NCBI GenBank assembly: GCA_001953115.1
Contig: LSSL01003112.1
Coordinates: 1 to 11,653, forward strand
Source: Smittium mucronatum
Taxonomy: Eukaryota; Kickxellomycota; Harpellomycetes; Harpellales; Legeriomycetaceae
Direction: 5' to 3'
Length of the DNA: 11,653 bases
Positions 9,779-11,653 of this stretch are shown in pieces. The position numbers and the translations under genes are program-made. The notes beneath the pieces were generated by a model, which was not told the DNA's origin, made no database searches, and saw only the letters and a program-made list of their open reading frames with translations. Within the stretch, counting starts at the first letter, position 1; each line of letters starts with the position of its first letter.

Positions 9779-9781
9779 CTT

Positions 9782-9796
9782 TAATAATAATAATAA
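9782..9796 (+). repeat. Trinucleotide microsatellite (TAA)5
   Basis: Five tandem TAA units mark the right edge of the GC-richer island. After this the sequence returns to the AT-rich background. Confidence 0.75.
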
Positions 9797-11418
9797 AATA
9801 ATAAAATTCTTAATTATGATAAAAAAGTAAAGGTTTTTTGATTGATTTTTTGATTATCTAATTTTATTAAATTCTGTGCTTTTATTTATATAATTGGCTC
9901 TAATGTAAATTTAGAGTTTCGGAACTCACTTAAAGTATAAATTTCATATATTTTTATTAAGGTTAATAATGTCTCTGTAAAAAAATAAAGATATTTGAAT
10001 GAATAATTTAAATATTAATTTAAAAAATAAATTGTCTCCATTAACTTCATGTGACAGATTAATTCAAAAAAACAATAATTTAAAAATTTAAATGCAAAAA
10101 AATTGTATTTTTACCCTTTTTTCCCTAAATAATTTATTTTTATTATTACTGCTACTTGGATAAAACAAAAATATTTTCCTTGATTATAATATGTATAGTT
10201 ATAATGTCAATTTTTAAATTTTGCAGGTTTAATTATATTATATAAAGATATTACGGTTTATTTTACTCTCCATAGATTTTAATTATCATTTCAATATCGG
10301 AGTTTTTGTAATTCTAAAATTAGATAACTGGAAAATAATATAACAATGTGATTGGATTAAAATCTTCCTTATGATTATCCGTAAAGATAATTAATTATTT
10401 CATTTTTTTTCCTATTAATTATTTAAATACATTTAAAAATTTGTGCATCTCTACATACTATATTTGACTTTTAAAGTATTATTATTATTTTTTAAAAGAC
10501 TTAATATATGCATATTTTCTAAATTATATCACTTATTTACCTTTTTTTTTTTATCTTATCCTGTTTGTTTTTATTTCATAAAATCATTTTTAATGAGTAT
10601 TAATGGCTTTTTTTTCATGATTTATTAAACTTATTATTTAAACCTGTTTTTTTTTGTTTCCGAAATATTTATTGAATCGATTTACTTATAAGAATATAGA
10701 ATTTTCAAGATTTTTATAATATCTTCATCTGAGTCTTCCTGAAAAGTGGGTTAATGAAATTTTGCATTAATTTTAAATCGTTTTATTTTATATGAGAAAA
10801 AATTTGAAAACTTGACGGATTTTTAACTGTATGATCCGTTAATTGGAAAATTTTATTAATAGGTCATAATTATTATCGTGAATAATTTATATTGAAAAAA
10901 AACATGGAAATTCACGATTATTTCGAAATTATAGTGTGTGATTTTTGACCTCATCTTTCATAAATAATAAACTCCATAAATGTGTAATTATCCAAAAGAT
11001 GCTGGATAAAAATTTTAAAAAACAAAAAAATCATTTTCAATGAAAACTCTGAAAAACGTAATATGATTTACAAGTCTTAAGAAAATGTATATCAATTTGA
11101 ATAATTCACTAAAAATTAAAAAAATCTGATTTTTAAGATTTTTGACTTTCCAAACCCACCTCATTTTTATATCAAATATAAATTTTGAGCTAGTTCACAA
11201 AATGTCAAAATTTCATGATTTAATTTCATAAAATATCGAATGTCTCCAAAAGAGGAATTGGAACTTTTTTATTCGCTACTAAACCATCCCAAATTTTCGT
11301 TTACATAAATAAATATAATTTACATGAAATTTATAAAAAATCTACCCAATAATTCTGTGGTTTTTAAAGACGAATTGAAACAACTTTTTTAATTTTTAGC
11401 ACTTTCCAAGTTCGAATT

Positions 11419-11426
11419 CCCCCCCC
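11419..11426 (+). repeat. C8 homopolymer
   Basis: Eight consecutive C residues follow AGTTCGAATT. C-runs are very unlikely by chance where C is under 10% of bases, so this is a mononucleotide microsatellite or a product of slippage. Confidence 0.8.
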
Positions 11427-11596
11427 TCTTCCGTTCTTATAATGAACAGTTTCAATCGGATTAAATAAGTATTATATCTGATAGTATTTGAGTATTATCA
11501 ATCCAATGAAAAAACATAAAATTAATTTTAGTAGTCTATTTTTTGAATAAAAATACATAAAGAAACAAAAAATTTGAAAAATTTAGCGCAATAATA

Positions 11597-11607
11597 CCCC
11601 CCCCCCC
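11597..11607 (+). repeat. C11 homopolymer
   Basis: Eleven consecutive C residues, the second C-run within 180 bases. The true length may be uncertain because homopolymers of this size are error-prone in sequencing. Confidence 0.8.
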
Positions 11608-11618
11608 AGTGCCATCAA

Positions 11619-11632
11619 ATTTCTCGAGAAAT
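11619..11632. repeat. Perfect 14-base palindrome with CTCGAG core
   Basis: ATTTCTCGAGAAAT is identical on both strands and lies twelve bases after the C11 run. The GC-containing core makes it a somewhat better candidate for a dimeric binding site than the AT-only palindromes, but no gene is within view. Confidence 0.5.
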
Positions 11633-11653
11633 ATTATTATGCAGGTTCACTGA

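Larger units (their letters stand above)
9797..11653. other. Gene-free AT-rich DNA, right flank
   Basis: Composition is again about 80% A+T or more, drifting slightly GC-richer towards the right end (about 20% G+C in the line starting at 11161). The longest open frame is 61 codons (10443-10628). It translates to a Phe/Leu/Tyr/Ile-rich string typical of T-rich DNA read by chance, so I do not call it a gene. No RNA gene or mobile element is visible. The last 250 bases hold two C-runs and a palindrome, listed separately. Confidence 0.7.

Noticed and set aside
9700..9782. Minus strand contains TGGTAGAGCGC, resembling a tRNA D-arm
   Set aside because: No acceptor stem, anticodon stem or T-arm pairs in the surrounding bases, so it is not a tRNA.
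10443..10628. 61-codon plus-strand frame, hydrophobic
   Set aside because: The T-rich DNA gives a Phe/Leu/Tyr/Ile run resembling a membrane protein. There is no G+C rise, no start context and no recognisable motif, so it is expected by chance.
11408..11426. AGTTCGAATTCC resembles a tRNA T-arm or Pol III B-box
   Set aside because: No matching A-box or cloverleaf stems upstream, and the C-run replaces the expected stem.

Overview
The window is 11.65 kb of extremely AT-rich DNA, about 80-88% A+T in the lines I counted by hand, with one compact island of ordinary base composition at about 8953-9780. Nothing in it looks like a bacterial or phage gene array. I see no ribosome-binding-site-led reading frames, no operon, and no recognisable rRNA, tRNA, CRISPR array or insertion sequence. 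The best reading is intergenic or intronic DNA from an AT-rich eukaryotic nuclear genome, either an invertebrate or a protist. A degraded organelle or symbiont sequence cannot be excluded. This assignment is inference from composition and layout, not from a recognised gene.

Layout: 1-8952 is gene-free, apart from chance open frames of about 60 codons or fewer, homopolymer runs and small palindromes. At 8953-8956 the composition jumps abruptly to about 44% G+C. The jump coincides with an AG that could be a 3' splice site and with an ATG. From there a 151-codon plus-strand frame (8956-9411) encodes a serine- and leucine-rich protein with one strongly hydrophobic segment. The same frame stays open for 41 more codons after its TAA. 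On the minus strand another frame is open across almost the same interval, broken only by a TGA-TAG pair.

Downstream, 9481-9660 is a strongly strand-skewed block (A>T, C>G) holding short tandem repeats. A second, smaller GC-richer patch at 9682-9780 has a minus-strand frame that looks like the last exon of a gene. After about 9800 the sequence returns to the AT-rich background. Two C-runs and a short palindrome lie near the right end.

The only part likely to carry biological information is the island. Its protein is not recognised with confidence. There is a weak resemblance to the C-terminus of insect odorant receptors, given as a speculative alternative. I found no evidence for a new multi-gene system here.
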